This document shows positions 21,439 through 32,600 of a DNA stretch of 64,000 nucleotides, one piece after another. Source of the DNA: Trichosporon coremiiforme (lineage: Eukaryota; Basidiomycota; Tremellomycetes; Trichosporonales; Trichosporonaceae). The stretch lies in NCBI GenBank assembly GCA_039545355.1, contig BCJJ01000003.1, forward strand, positions 1,385,092-1,449,091, given 5' to 3'. How positions within the stretch are numbered: position 1 is the first letter of the stretch; every line of letters starts with the position of its first letter. The position numbers were made by a program, and so were the translations under genes. The notes beneath the pieces were generated by a model, which saw nothing but the letters and a program-made list of their open reading frames with translations, was not told the origin of the DNA and did not search any database.

Positions 21439-23141
21439 ATGACCTCCTACCCCCCCAACTCCTCTCTCCCCGCGGAGGAGTTCGAGTTAACGGGGCCGAC
21501 CCTCGCACCGACAACATCACACACCCCACGACAGAAGACCTTGACGCTGAACCCGAACTCGTCGTCAACTCTTCTGTTCTCGGCTGCCCCAACTACGACT
21601 CAAAGACGACCAAGACGTACTAGCTCGAACCCTATCAAGCCTGGAGCTGAATCTGAAGACTTCAGGGTGTACAGTCGGAGTCACTTCCTGCAGGATGACT
21701 TGGATCAAGGGGGCACCGAAGAGGTGCATCTGCCGGACTTCGCCCATATCCTGGGCCTGCATGACCCAGGAGAGGACTCGTTCAACATTGCGGCGAACAT
21801 GAAGAGCAGATGGAAGAGGAAACTGTATCTTCTCATGGAGGATCCGAGCAGTGGCCGGGAGGCCTTCTTTATCCACATCACGGTCACTGGAGCCATCCTC
21901 TTCAGGTCAGTGATTAGATAAGAGAGTTGTGATTGATGGCTGACACTCTCTAGTGTTGCGCTCACAACGATGTTGACTCTGCCGGTGTTCAATACGAATC
22001 CCGGAGCTATTAAGGCTCTCTTCGGGCTGGACACTGCGCTAGTCGTGCTCTTCACGATCGAGTACATTGCCCGATCTCTCGCGCACAGTGATTCGTGGTC
22101 GATGTACTACAATTGGGCGACCTCCTTCTTCGCGATCCTCGATCTCCTATCGATTCTCCCTTACTACATCGAACTCGCGCGGCAAGATGACACTTCGACG
22201 CTATTCCGCTTCTCCATCCTGCGTACCTTCCGCCTGTTGCGCGTATTCCGTGCCTTCCGGTACCAGAACCAGATGCTCCTGACAATCGAAGTCATGTATG
22301 TGGCAGTGCGGCGTTCCAAGGACGCCCTCATTGCCATCTCTTACTTCATTGTTCTCGTGCTGGTGCTATTCTCCACGCTGATCTACTTCGCGGAGCGTGG
22401 AACATGGGACCCGACTCTGGGCGCTTTCGTCGACTCGGACGGAGAAGTCTCGCCATTCTCTAGCATCCCGGAGACGACCTGGTTCTGCCTCGTGACTATG
22501 AGCACGACTGGGTACGGCGACGTAACGCCCAAGACCGCCCTCGGCAAGATCCTGGCAGTTCCTCTGCTTCTGTTCGGTCTGTTGCTCATTGCTCTGCCTT
22601 CCTTCGTCCTGGGGCGCAACTTTGCCATCGTCCACGATGCAATGGTAGCGTCCGCGAAGCACGTGAGTCAAATGGCCGGAGACAAAGAACTGACGCCCAG
22701 ATCACGCAGAGGAGCCCCCGCGATTCTGTCTCGGAGGAGGGCACGCCCATCAATCCTTCCCTGACTCCCATCGAGGAAGCAGAGAGCTCGTCTGCCCCTC
22801 TTCTCCCGTTATCTGCGCGGCCGGCGCAGTCCAACAGCAGCAGCAGAGACCGTTCCCCGGCACCTGGCAGTGGAATCCACGACGCCCACCCCATGCACAT
22901 GCCAATGTGGGCCGGAGACGCCTCAGCAGGACGACCAGCACCGACCCGTGACACCCGGGATCTGACGAATACGAAGCTGGCTAAGAACCAGTATGTGCTG
23001 CTCGAGCAAATCGAGTCTCTGAGGAAGACGATAGACAGGCAGGGCGAAATGCTCGAGGTCTTAACGAAAGCTTTTGTGGAGGTCAAGCAGGACAAGGGCA
23101 AGGGGAAGGCTGCTGATTATGACCACGAGCACGACGACTGA
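21439..23141 (+). CDS. Voltage-gated potassium channel (six-segment Kv type)
   Basis: Exons are 21439..21905, 21954..22662 and 22701..23141 (538 aa; introns 48 and 38 nt). After about 150 cytosolic residues there are six membrane segments: S1 around FFIHITVTGAILFSVALT, S2 ALFGLDTALVVLFTIEYIA, S3 FFAILDLLSILPYYIEL with the expected Asp, S4 RFSILRTFRLLRVFRAFR with Arg at every third position, S5 ALIAISYFIVLVLVLFS, and S6 ILAVPLLLFGLLLIALPSF. The pore loop carries the K+ selectivity filter TTGYGD. The tail is Ser/Pro-rich and ends in a predicted coiled coil (LLEQIESLRKTIDRQGEML), possibly for tetramer assembly. No T1 domain is visible. This differs from the eight-segment TOK channels usual in fungi. 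Confidence 0.9.
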
Positions 23142-23288
23142 CATCCCATAGACACATGTAGAATACATGCATAGACCATCACTTGTATCTCGGAGCTGTC
23201 TCGCTCTCCCCTCACAGCTTGAGTAAGCTGATTAGTCAGCAAACTGAGATGGTGATAAGGTGGAAATACTTCCGCTAATCCAGAGCTG

Positions 23289-23295
23289 TATAAAA
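23289..23295 (+). promoter_or_regulatory. TATA-like box upstream of YTH1
   Basis: TATAAAA lies 103 nt before the YTH1 start codon, in the 256-nt gap after the K+ channel gene. This is a plausible core promoter position; no functional evidence is visible beyond the motif and spacing. Confidence 0.35.
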
Positions 23296-23397
23296 CGAAA
23301 GCCGGTCGTAGATCCTTCGATCAGCGATCCAGTCTCTGATCTTGATGTCACTCTGAACTCAATCGCGACTTTGTTCTGATCTCGCACAACACTCACT

Positions 23398-24473
23398 ATG
23401 ACCACGATACCATTGCCGACCGAGAACCTCGGCCCCGCTGCCGACTTCGTGCGGCCGGACTTTCACCAGGTCAACCTGAACATTGAGAACTACCTGAAGC
23501 AGGAGCGCAACTTCAAGCTCGATTCCGGTATGTTGTTCTTGGCTCTTTGCCCATCTACCTTTGTTCCCCATGCTGACGTTCAGATGAGCAGATCTGTCGT
23601 ATGAACCTGCAGCCTGAAGGCTGCATCTTTGAGCACAACTGCCCGCTGCGACACACGCAGCCCGCCCCGATTAACTTCAAGCCGCAGCCGCCCCTGCCGA
23701 CGCATCCGCGTGAGCGCGAGAAGAAGACAACCGTGTGCAAGCACTACCTCCGTAACCTCTGCAAGGTAGGCGACAACTGCGAGTACACGCACGACTGGAA
23801 TCTGCGCACGATGCCGACGTGTGTCTGGTTCGTCAAGCTCGGCAAGTGCGAGCTCGGAGGAGAATGCCTCTACTATCACCCGAAGGACCGGCGCGTCGAG
23901 TGTCCCGACTACAACAGAGGATTTTGCAGGCTGGGCCCCGAGTGCCCGCGGCGGCACGTCAGGCGGACATTGTGCCAGGCATACCTCGCTGGATTCTGTC
24001 CCGATGGACCAGACTGCAAGCAGGCTCAGTAAGTATCAGGCTGTCGCTCTATGCTTCGTTAGCTAACAAACAGTCCTTCGCCCAAGCTTCCCGACCCCGA
24101 GTCATATGTCAACCCGCCAGTCCCAGACCCGAAACAGTCGGGACCCCCGCCCCAGCTTCCTGCTGGATACGGACGATGGAGAGAGTACAAGTACGACCCG
24201 AGCGCCGTTGTCGTTCCCGCGCCTGCCTGGACCGAGGGCGGAAGTCTGCAGGGATGGCGTGCCGGTGGTTTCTTATCCGGACACGCGCGACGAGGAGACC
24301 ACCGAGACCGTGACGGCGGCGGCGACGACGGCGGTCGCAGGGGAGGATGGGTCAAGGACCTCAGCACCATCCTCTGCTTCAGGTGTAACCAGTACGGACA
24401 CTTTGCGAACCAGTGCCCGAACGACGCTGTCCCTGGTGACCGCGGTGGTCTGCGCGGCGGAGGCGGTCGTTGA
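23398..24473 (+). CDS. YTH1: mRNA 3'-end processing factor Yth1/CPSF30 with zinc knuckle
   Basis: This is an RNA-binding subunit of the cleavage and polyadenylation factor that recognises the poly(A) signal. Exons are 23398..23527, 23584..24028 and 24074..24473 (324 aa; introns 56 and 45 nt). Five CCCH zinc fingers are visible in order: ICRMNLQPEGCIFEHNCPLRH, VCKHYLRNLCKVGDNCEYTH, TCVWFVKLGKCELGGECLYYH, CPDYNRGFCRLGPECPRRH, and CQAYLAGFCPDGPDC ending at a His supplied across the intron. After a Pro/Gly-rich linker there is one CCHC zinc knuckle, CFRCNQYGHFANQCP, present in animal CPSF30 but lacking in budding yeast Yth1. The C-terminus is a short Gly/Arg tail. Confidence 0.93.
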
Positions 24474-24699
24474 TGTTGAGACTTGCGTATGTAGGTTAGG
24501 TAGAGAGCGTTTTACATTACACTGCAGATGTACCACTATGTCAAACACAAGATGCAGAAGGAGGGCGGCGAAGAGCTCAGCTCCTCCAGCGTTGGATCAA
24601 GACGTCAGTTGCTTTGCCTAGAACAAGTGCCCTCGCCAGCCAAAATGAGAATCTAGTAGCATGCCAAATACAAACAATAAACTGAAGCAGATGTCAAAT

Positions 24700-26373
24700 C
24701 TATGAGCGGCCGCCCTTCTTGTGACCGCGGTTGCGGTAGTACGCCTTCTTGATCTCTCCGTCTCCCTTGTGAGCCTTGGAGGGGGGCTCGTCGTCGTCGC
24801 TGTCGTCCGCCGACTTCTTCGCCTTGACCGATCCCACGCTGATGTTGACCTTTGGCGGGACGGAGAATCCGAACGCCTTGGCAACCTTGGCGAGGTCGAG
24901 CTTGTTGACGTCAAAGATCTTCTTGAGCGAGTACGAAGCGTACGCCTGCAGGTAACTCCTGAAACCGTCGCGCGCCGAAGTGTTCAGGTAGTGGTTCTTC
25001 GAAATCAGGCTCTCGAGCTGCTTCTGCACGTCCGCGATCTTCTTCTGCGGGAACTGGTACTCGTTCAGGGGCACCTTGGCGACCTTGAGGAAGCGGAGGA
25101 AGCCAAGCTCGGAGGGAAGGAGGAAGAGAAGAGACTTGCCAGACTTGCCGGCACGCGCCGTTCGACCGACACGGTGGATGTAGTCTCGCGGGTCATCAGG
25201 GGGGTCGAACTGGATAATCCAGTCGACTTTCGGGATATCGAGACCACGGGCAGCGACGTCCGTGCAGAGAAGGATGCCGTTGGGGGCGTTGCAGAACTCG
25301 AAGAACGTGTTCGTGCGCTTCTGCTGCTTCTGCTTGCCGTGCAGATCGAGAACCGGGACGTCGATGTAGTTGAGCAGCTCGGCGTGGTACTTGACCGAGT
25401 TACAGGACGAGAAGAAGACGATGACCTTCTTCTTCAGGTTGCGCTTCAGGAACGTGAACAGGAGGAGGAATCGTCGGTCGCTGTCGCATACGACGTAGCC
25501 CTGCTCGAGGAACTGGGCGGTGGAGGTGTCCTTCTTCTCGTCGACGTTGATGTAGAGAGGACCAGGTCGGAGCGAGATACGGGCAAGGTCCGTGACCTTG
25601 GTCGTCTGGGTAGCAGAGAAGAGCATCGACTGGCGGTTGTCGTCGGGCAGGATCTTGATGATCTGGCGCATCTCATCCTCGAAACCGACCTCGAGAATAC
25701 GGTCAGCCTCGTCAATGACGAGAGCCTTCAGGTTCTTGAAGATGAAACCCTTGGTGTTCTGCAGGTGGTCGAGGAGACGACCGGGAGTAGCGACAAGAAG
25801 GTTGACACCCTTGACGAGCTTGTCGGCCTCAGCTTTGCGGTTGGCACCTCCCATGACGATACCGAACGTCTGGCTGTGACCCTGCATGAGGTCCTTGACC
25901 ACACCGAGGATCTGGAGCGCCAGTTCACGCGTCGGCGAGATGATAATGACACCAGTGCCATTCGCGGGCTTGAAGCGGAGCTGGTGAAGCATCTCGACGG
26001 CGGGGACGAGGAAGGCCATCGTCTTACCGGAACCAGTACGGGCGGCACCGAGAACGTCCTTTCCGGCGAGGAGAGGGGGGATGGTACGCGCCTGGACCTC
26101 AGTCATGGTCTCGAAGCCCATGCGAGCGATGGAGTCGATCGTCGGTCTTGAAAGCTGGAGGGACGAGAAGGGGACGCGCTCGTACTCGTTCGTCGCGCCG
26201 TTGGGGGCGTCATCGAGTTTGACCTTGGACGACGAGGGCTCAGGCGACTCGCTGTCCTGCTCCGGAGCCTGGGCGTCGACCTCGACATCGGCGGCGGGCT
26301 GCTCGTCGGCGCCTCCCTTCGACGAGCGCTTGCGCTTCTTGGTTTTGTCGACCTTGGCTTGGGCGGCGGACAT
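24700..26373 (-). CDS. HAS1: DEAD-box ATP-dependent RNA helicase Has1
   Basis: This nucleolar helicase acts in both 40S and 60S maturation, including release of snoRNAs from pre-ribosomes. It is a single exon of 557 aa. A Lys/Glu-rich N-terminus leads to the Q-motif region, then motif I ARTGSGKT, Ia PTRELALQ, Ib TPGRLLDH, motif II as DEAD ([17 protein letters not shown]), III SAT, and the RecA2 motifs including ARGLDIP and [13 protein letters not shown]. The C-terminal [22 protein letters not shown] and [11 protein letters not shown] segments are specific to Has1. A basic tail ends in [16 protein letters not shown]. It converges on YTH1 with a 226-nt gap and diverges from UTP5. Confidence 0.97.
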   Translation of the reverse strand: MSAAQAKVDKTKKRKRSSKGGADEQPAADVEVDAQAPEQDSESPEPSSSKVKLDDAPNGATNEYERVPFSSLQLSRPTIDSIARMGFETMTEVQARTIPPLLAGKDVLGAARTGSGKTMAFLVPAVEMLHQLRFKPANGTGVIIISPTRELALQILGVVKDLMQGHSQTFGIVMGGANRKAEADKLVKGVNLLVATPGRLLDHLQNTKGFIFKNLKALVIDEADRILEVGFEDEMRQIIKILPDDNRQSMLFSATQTTKVTDLARISLRPGPLYINVDEKKDTSTAQFLEQGYVVCDSDRRFLLLFTFLKRNLKKKVIVFFSSCNSVKYHAELLNYIDVPVLDLHGKQKQQKRTNTFFEFCNAPNGILLCTDVAARGLDIPKVDWIIQFDPPDDPRDYIHRVGRTARAGKSGKSLLFLLPSELGFLRFLKVAKVPLNEYQFPQKKIADVQKQLESLISKNHYLNTSARDGFRSYLQAYASYSLKKIFDVNKLDLAKVAKAFGFSVPPKVNISVGSVKAKKSADDSDDDEPPSKAHKGDGEIKKAYYRNRGHKKGGRS

Positions 26374-26774
26374 GCTGCTGTTGTTGTGCTAAGCAGATTT
26401 GCAGTCGGTCATTTCGTCAGACCCAGGCTATCGAGCTTCCCTTCAGAGATTGAAATTCTGGGAGAAAAGGTGGAAGAAGTCGACCAGAATAATATTTTAT
26501 CGCTTTTGGTTCCGTCATCGCTCGCACCGGGGTGGTGAATAATTTCTACTGATAAACGCGGAAGTGACATCCATCTCTGACTTTATCCCACCACCACTAC
26601 CTCTTACTTCGGCTGCTGCAACAGCGACAGAGTCTTTGAGACTCGCGATCAAGAGAGTCTTGAACGGACACATTCCCAAGAGGTAAGTGTCGCATCTATC
26701 AACAATCGTTCTCCGCAACTCCGGGCATCTGCCTGCCGAGAATATCAGCTCGAGGTGGACGACACCCGGCACCA

Positions 26775-26857
26775 GCAAGGATGACCACTGTGTAACAATT
26801 CAAACTAGAGTCTGTTATGGCCAAGCGCCGAAGACACTGAAACGCACACTCTGAGCA
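26775..26857 (+). ncRNA. Box C/D snoRNA candidate, snR78-like (25S rRNA guide)
   Basis: A box C-like AGGATGA (26778-26784; one mismatch to RUGAUGA) is followed by TCAAACTAGAGTC (26800-26812). This is complementary over 13 nt to the conserved 25S rRNA element GACUCUAGUUUGA as I recall it. It abuts a D'-like CTGT (26812-26815). Box D is CTGA at 26851-26854, or 26837-26840. In yeast, methylations in this rRNA element (Um2417, Um2421) are guided by snR66 and snR78. The exact target residue depends on which bases form D'. It sits in the first leader intron. No good terminal stem was seen, so the ends are approximate. Confidence 0.5.
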
Positions 26858-26995
26858 CCCCATACCGAACCCCTTTGCGTGCGCTCTGCTGGATGCTGAC
26901 TTCGTAAAGCTCGCCGATCGTCTTCGCTTGACACTCCGCTCGACTCCATCGCTTTCAAAAAGGATCGACTCGTAAGTGTCTGTCCTCCTTCCTTT

Positions 26996-27112
26996 ACAAG
27001 ATGTCCCATATGGGAATTACCGCCTGAGTCCGCTGCGATGGCCGTCTTAATTGCCGGTTGTCACGGTTGGGCGTTGCAGACAAAACATGGCTGTTTTATT
27101 TTTACTGATCTC
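26996..27112 (+). ncRNA. Box C/D snoRNA candidate, snR77-like (18S Um578 guide)
   Basis: GGAATTACCGC (27013-27023) is followed immediately by CTGA (27024-27027). It is complementary over 11 nt to GCGGUAAUUCC of the universally conserved 18S 530-loop. The fifth base upstream of the D/D' box pairs with the U that corresponds to yeast Um578, guided there by snR77. A degenerate box C (AAGATGT, 26998-27004), a C'-like GCGATGG and a second CTGA (27105-27108) are also present. It lies in the second leader intron. The box C is weak, so the ends are approximate. Confidence 0.5.
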
Positions 27113-27247
27113 GATCACTTGATTGGATATCATTGAGTTTGGCCATGGCTAACAGGCGTAGTTTTGCTAGAGTTGTCCGACGCTTCCTTTCCATCCCGAC
27201 CTAGACTGTATATCAGGTGAGTGTCTGTTCTCGTACCCATCTCAACC

Positions 27248-27352
27248 TGGCAATAAATGATGATCACATCACGACGGTCTACTTACAAATTCCTGGTGAA
27301 AAGGCCCGAAACCCAATACATTAAATGTATTCCGGGCGCCCAATCTGAGCCA
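27248..27352 (+). ncRNA. Box C/D snoRNA candidate, snR73-like (25S Cm2959 guide)
   Basis: A perfect box C (ATGATGA, 27257-27263) and box D (CTGA, 27345-27348) are flanked by TGGC and GCCA, which can form a short terminal stem. TCACGACGGTCTA (27269-27281) is complementary over 13 nt to UAGACCGUCGUGA of 25S rRNA. Counting five bases from a D'-like CTTA (27282-27285) places the modified base at the C matching yeast Cm2959, the target of snR73. An AATACAT-TAA-ATGTATT hairpin lies between. It is in the third leader intron, just before UTP5. Confidence 0.6.
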
Positions 27353-27396
27353 ATCACACTTCTCTTTCATATGAGACATGGGCTGACGTTATAGCT

Positions 27397-29478
27397 ATGG
27401 CACCTAGGTCTGCCCAGGCGGGCCCCTCGCGCTCCCAGAAGAGCGCCGCCCAGGCTCCCCCTCCCTCTCCCTCTGTCTCGGGCTTCAACCCCTCGAGGAC
27501 GCACTTTGCTCTCGCCCTTCCTGTTCTGGGATCGGCGGACAAGGTTCAGGTTTGGGACGTCGCTGCCGATGCCGTTGTCGCTGAGTGGGAGGTCCCAGGC
27601 GCTGCCCAGGTCTCCGCTCTCTGCTGGGCGTCTGTTGCCTCTTCCGGCTCTGCCAAGAAGCGGAGACGGCGGAAGTCGCTTCCCGGTGACGGTGGTGACG
27701 AGGACGTTCTCCTAATCGCCACCAACAAGGGAACGACGTCGAGCCTTCTCTCCTACATCCCACTGAAGGGAGAAGTCATCCGGACATCGCCTCTGCCCGC
27801 CAAGGCTACTGCTGCCTGGTCTGACGAGCACGGTGTTATCGTTGCTACGGATGAGGAGCTCCTCGTTCTTGGTCCTGATGCCTCGAGCATCTCGAACACG
27901 TTCGATCTGCCTTCGAGTTCCAGCTCTCCATCGGCTGTCGCCCTCCTGCCGACGTCGACCCCTGACGTCCTCCACGTCATCGTCGGTACGATGTCCGTGA
28001 CTGCCGTCCACCTATCCCTCTCCTCTTCCTCCGTCTCCCACACCTCTTCCCCCATCCCGGCTTCCACCACTGCCATCACCTCATTACAGCCGCTGCCTCT
28101 GTCGCAGCAGGGTGCTTCGTTCCTTGTGGTCTCCGAGGGTGACCGAACAGTATCTCAGTACACTTTCCCCTCCCCTACGGCTACCGCGAAGCTTTCCTAC
28201 CGTTACGCCTCGCCGACGCTCTCGCCTGCGCACTCAGTGGCTGTCTCGCCTGAGCTCCTCTCCGTGCTGCACTTCTCGGGCGAGATCTCTCTCTTCACCC
28301 TTCCCTCCGAGGTTGACTTTGCCCGGCCAAAGTCGGACTCGAAGCCGAAGGTGGTCAAGCTCGTGGAGGGCAAGGAGGAGCGCACTGCCCACCTTGTCCG
28401 CGCCGAGTTCGCCCCCGTTGAGCAGGGTGCTCCGGGAGCCCTCTGGTGTGGTCGCATGGCCGGTGGTGGCCTCGTCAAGTGGTACAAGGCTGTTTTCGAG
28501 CAGCCCGAGGGCGGTCTCCGTCAGACGACTGTCGTCAAGTGCGATGCCCAGGACCTCGTCAACAGCGCCACCTCCGCTAACGGCCCCTCCCTCCAGCGCT
28601 TCAAGGCGCCCGCCAACACTGTCCAGGCTGCCGACGAGGACGAGTCTGAGCCCGCTGCGGCCCTGCCCACGGACGTGGACATGGCTGACGCCTCGCTCGG
28701 CGAGCGTCTCCTTGCCCTGCCCAACGGAGCACAGGCCAACGGAGAGTCGCAAGCCCAGCTTGACGGGCCCGTCAACGCTGCGTCGCTCACTCGCCTCCTC
28801 GTGCAAGCTCTGCACACCTCCGACCCTGCTCTCCTCACTCTCTGTCTCTCGCACCGTGACCCGGTCCTCATCCGCAACACCGTTCGCAAGCTCCCCTCGC
28901 AGATGGCCCTTCCTTTGCTGAAGTCCTGTGTCGAGCGTCTCGGTCAGGGCAAGGGCGCCAACCGCCGCGGAGGCGGCCGTGGCAACATGCAGAACGAGCA
29001 GCAGGGCCGCGGCACCGTCGAGTGGGTCAAGGGTGTTCTCGTCGAGCGCGGCAACATCCTCATGACCCTCCCCTCGCTCCCGCAGCAGCTCTCGCAGCTC
29101 CAGCGCATCCTCGATCAGCGTATCGAGCTTTACCAGCCCCTCCTCTCGCTGAGCGGCAAGCTCGACCTGGCCCTTTCGCAGATCAACGTCCGCCGCCTCG
29201 CGCTCGAGAAGGCCGAGGACGAGCAGGGCGAGGGCGAGCACTACATCGAGGGCGAGAGCGACGACGAGGTCGAGGTCGAGTACGGCCACGACGACGAGGA
29301 CGTCGAGGACATCAACATGATGGCCGGCTCGAGCGACGAGGACGATGACGATGAGGAGGACTCGGAGGACGAGGACGAGGATGATGCCCTCGACTCGGAC
29401 GACGAGGCCCTGCTTGACGTCGAGGCCGAAGAGAGCGACGACGACGACGATGACGAAGAGGACTCGGACGACGAGTAG
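27397..29478 (+). CDS. UTP5: U3 snoRNP protein Utp5 (WDR43 family)
   Basis: This is a subunit of the t-UTP/UtpA complex of the small-subunit processome, needed for early pre-rRNA transcription and processing in the nucleolus. It is a single coding exon of 693 aa. The N-terminal ~400 residues form a degenerate WD40 propeller, with HFALALPVLGSADKVQVWDV as the clearest repeat. The C-terminal Utp12 domain is recognised by LTRLLVQALHTSDPALLTLC, IRNTVRKLPSQMALPLLKSC and LQRILDQRIELYQPLLSLSG. The protein ends in about 80 residues that are almost all Asp, Glu and Ser. The CDS start is set by the acceptor AG two bases before this ATG and by the family N-terminus. Confidence 0.9.
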   Translation: MAPRSAQAGPSRSQKSAAQAPPPSPSVSGFNPSRTHFALALPVLGSADKVQVWDVAADAVVAEWEVPGAAQVSALCWASVASSGSAKKRRRRKSLPGDGGDEDVLLIATNKGTTSSLLSYIPLKGEVIRTSPLPAKATAAWSDEHGVIVATDEELLVLGPDASSISNTFDLPSSSSSPSAVALLPTSTPDVLHVIVGTMSVTAVHLSLSSSSVSHTSSPIPASTTAITSLQPLPLSQQGASFLVVSEGDRTVSQYTFPSPTATAKLSYRYASPTLSPAHSVAVSPELLSVLHFSGEISLFTLPSEVDFARPKSDSKPKVVKLVEGKEERTAHLVRAEFAPVEQGAPGALWCGRMAGGGLVKWYKAVFEQPEGGLRQTTVVKCDAQDLVNSATSANGPSLQRFKAPANTVQAADEDESEPAAALPTDVDMADASLGERLLALPNGAQANGESQAQLDGPVNAASLTRLLVQALHTSDPALLTLCLSHRDPVLIRNTVRKLPSQMALPLLKSCVERLGQGKGANRRGGGRGNMQNEQQGRGTVEWVKGVLVERGNILMTLPSLPQQLSQLQRILDQRIELYQPLLSLSGKLDLALSQINVRRLALEKAEDEQGEGEHYIEGESDDEVEVEYGHDDEDVEDINMMAGSSDEDDDDEEDSEDEDEDDALDSDDEALLDVEAEESDDDDDDEEDSDDE

Positions 29479-29690
29479 ACAAGTAGACATCATCCTTACA
29501 TCTAATGTATCAACCCTTGTAGTAATGTATCATTACCACCTTGAAACTATTCTGATGCTTGCTGCATTTGACTCTCGTTGCATCCGCTGATCACTCGTAC
29601 ACTGACTCCTCTTGCATTGTCGGCAGAACTTGATCGAAACAATCTAAATAAACATCTATCCGAAACTCATCGATACCTATATGCGTTTAG

Positions 29691-32600
29691 CTAGTTGAAG
29701 TAGCACAGCGTCTCCTTGACCTTGTTGGCGAGTGGTACGACCTGTCCAATCTCACCGAGCGCAAGGCCGTCAAGCTTGACGATGCGCCCAAAGCAGTTGT
29801 CCATGATATGGAGGCTCTGGTTCTCCATATCCTCCTCAAACTTCTCAATCTCAATCCACCCAAAGTCGTTCATCTTGCCGCCCTGGAAGTCGCGGATCCG
29901 GTCCTGGCGTTTCTGGAGGAGTGCCTCGAGCCACGCGTGCGTCGTCTGGATGAGCTGCTTCAGATTCACCTCGGGGATAGGGCCGTTCAGGACGCGGATA
30001 CTGTCCCCGATGGACTGGTAGATTTGGCCCGCTGAGGAGGCGTCGACGTGCAGGATCGACTGGATCAGGATCGCGAACAGCTGCTCAAGCGACGACTGGT
30101 TCGAGACGTAGGCGTGCGCGTCTTTCGATACTTGCAGCAGTCCCGGGATCAGGAAGTACGCCGACTCGCGCACGCCCTCTGACATCGTGCTGTCCAGCGC
30201 GTTTAACGTGATTGCCATCGTGTCCGAGAGGTAGGGGGCGAAGGCGGCGCGCATTTCGTGCACGTAAGAGGCGAGCACGTTGAAAGACTCCTCCTTCTCG
30301 ACCATCTCCGCGCTCTGGTGGTAGTAGAACGCGTCCGCGTCCTCGTCATCCTCTGGCGGCGGCGGGGGAACATATGACGCTGCGTGCAGCAGTGGCGGAA
30401 TAACAAACTGCAGGAAGGGCGCAAAGTCTTGGCCGATCGTGCGCGCCAGACCGAGCCACGCATCACCGAGGTATGGCCGTCGGCTGTCGTCTGGCGTCGT
30501 GATAGAATTCTGGATCGTGAGGAACGCCTGACACAGGGCCGCCGTGTCCTTGTACGAGTGTTCCTTGCCAACTGCTTCGGCTGCAGAGTCAGCTTAAGTT
30601 GCACAGCAGTGTAGCTCACCAATGAGACTTGCGCAACGCATACTCCGTCCGACGAGTCGCTTCTGCAGCTCCCCCGCCGTCTTCTCTGGCGGAGCAGTAA
30701 GGATGCGCAGGTTCATGTCCATGATCTTGCGGTAGTACGGGATGAATGCCGGCCCCGAGTGCGTCGCGATCGAGCCGATGGCCGACAGGATCTGCTCCTT
30801 GATGTAGTTTGGTCCTGGCTGGATGAAGGCGTTCATGAGCGCGGTCAGGATCTGCTCCAACCGGTTCTCGAAGACCGGGGCGTCGTTGTAGTCGTAGAAG
30901 TGAATGAGCAGAGCGGCCGCCGCCTCTCGAACTCTGAAAGGTTAGCTGCGGGACCAGCTTCGAGCTGGGTACGCACCGTGCCACAGGGTCCTCGAGTAAT
31001 CGCAGGGCCACATCCAGGACAGCGTCAGAGTACTCGTTCTGCATCACTCCGCCCAGGTGTGTGCACAGCTGCGAGATGGCGAAGAGGAAGCCATACCGCA
31101 CTCGCGCGTGCTGATCCGTGACAGCTGGTGAGATGAGTCTGTATGTCAGTCAAGGTACGAGCACGACAAAACTGACTCTAAGATCCCTCGAACGTCCCTC
31201 TTCATGTACTCTGCTGTTCCCGCTGCGACGGTACCGATAGCGGTTAGGGAGCAGTACTTGGCCCTCCAGTCGTCCTGCTTCAGGAGAATGCTCGCCTGGT
31301 CGATGACTGCCTTTAGCGGTAGCGAGTCCTGGAGAATTTGCGCGAGGCGATCAAGCATCTCCTCACTGTAGGCGGGGTACGTCTCGTCCTCGTCGTCGAG
31401 GTTCTGCTCCTCGACCCACTCGGTGCAGTCGTCGTGCGCAAAGCTCGCGATCTGCCGCGAGATAAGCGAGTTGACAATCTCAAACGTCAGGTAGCCGTTC
31501 TCCCACGTCGTCGCCTCGATCGGGTTAGAGACGATCAGGCTGTTCAGAATCTCGTACGCCATGTTCGCAACACCCTCCCACACCTCAAACTCCATGTGCT
31601 TCTGCGCGTGATACCGGCTGAAGTTGAACGAGCTGCCCTCTGCCGTGTTTGACGGCGAGATACACGTCAGGAGGAAGGGAAGAGCGATCGGGAGTGTAGG
31701 CTGGAAGAGCTCGGGGTAGTTCGAGGCAACATCGATCATCGGCTGCAGCGCGAGCTCCTTCACGTCGTCCGGCAGATTGGGAAGAATCTTCGCGTTAGCT
31801 CAGAAAATCTCCCGGAAGCTCACCTCAAAGGCGTTGGAAACCAAGCCCGGACCGAAGGCTTCCCTCTCGTTCGTGCTGAGCCCGTAGTCCAGTACGCCCC
31901 TCATTGCCTTCAGAGCCTCGACCTTTACGTCCACACTGGGATCCTGGATTCCACCGAGGAGCAGCTCGGCCACGCGAGGTCCTGTTCCATCATTCGTTCC
32001 ACTCGAGAGTAAGTTCGGCACGAGGTCGAGGAGCTGAAATGGTGTGAATCGGTGGAACGGGTGCTGTGAGACTGCGAGCTCGAGCAGCAAGTTCTGTAGC
32101 TCAGTGAATGGGCCTGGTTGTCAGCTTGCCGCTCGCAAATACGAAGCTGGTGTAGATCGGGTGCAGGGACGTCACATGAGCAACACCAAGGAAAACCACT
32201 CGTGGGCGCAGGTGACAAGTGATAAGGACTCACGGTTCCTCCTCTGGCTAGCCTTGATCCATTCAGCGACGCTGACTCCAAGACCCTTCCGGAGCCTTGG
32301 ATCCATCTCATCGCGCAATCCGGCAATGAGTACCTTCTCGATTCGTGTCCGTGTTGTTTCTGGAAGGTGATCGAATGGGTTCGGGTCAAACTTGAATGAC
32401 ACTCTTCGTAGGAGGATCAGAGCGAGTAGACGATGCTGTTCGTGTCAGCTAGAGATGAAGAAGGAAGTAGCTAAGAGTCGTTACTCAAGACAACAGTTGT
32501 CTGTCATGATGGTACCTTTCCCGACCACAGGTTATGGACCACCAGGGCAGGAACCTTGTTCAAAGTGAAGGATCTGATACTCACGTCGAGCTGGAAGCCG

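Larger units (their letters stand above)
26374..27396 (+). promoter_or_regulatory. Divergent HAS1/UTP5 promoter and multi-intron 5' leader of UTP5
   Basis: Three introns can be drawn before the UTP5 start codon: 26683..26909 (donor GTAAGT, branch GCTGAC), 26972..27155 (donor GTAAGT, branch GGCTAAC, acceptor ACAG; 27170 is an alternative end) and 27217..27394 (donor GTGAGT, branch GGCTGAC, acceptor TATAG, two bases before ATG 27397). The small exons between them have no coding potential. Each intron contains one candidate box C/D snoRNA. The promoter shared with HAS1 would lie in about 26400-26650. The splice pattern is inferred from signals alone. Confidence 0.55.

Noticed and set aside
24721..26151. 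476-codon open frame on the plus strand
   Set aside because: Antisense of HAS1, which is unambiguous on the minus strand.
28234..29493. 419-codon open frame on the minus strand
   Set aside because: Antisense of UTP5, including its acidic tail; Leu/Val-rich shadow.
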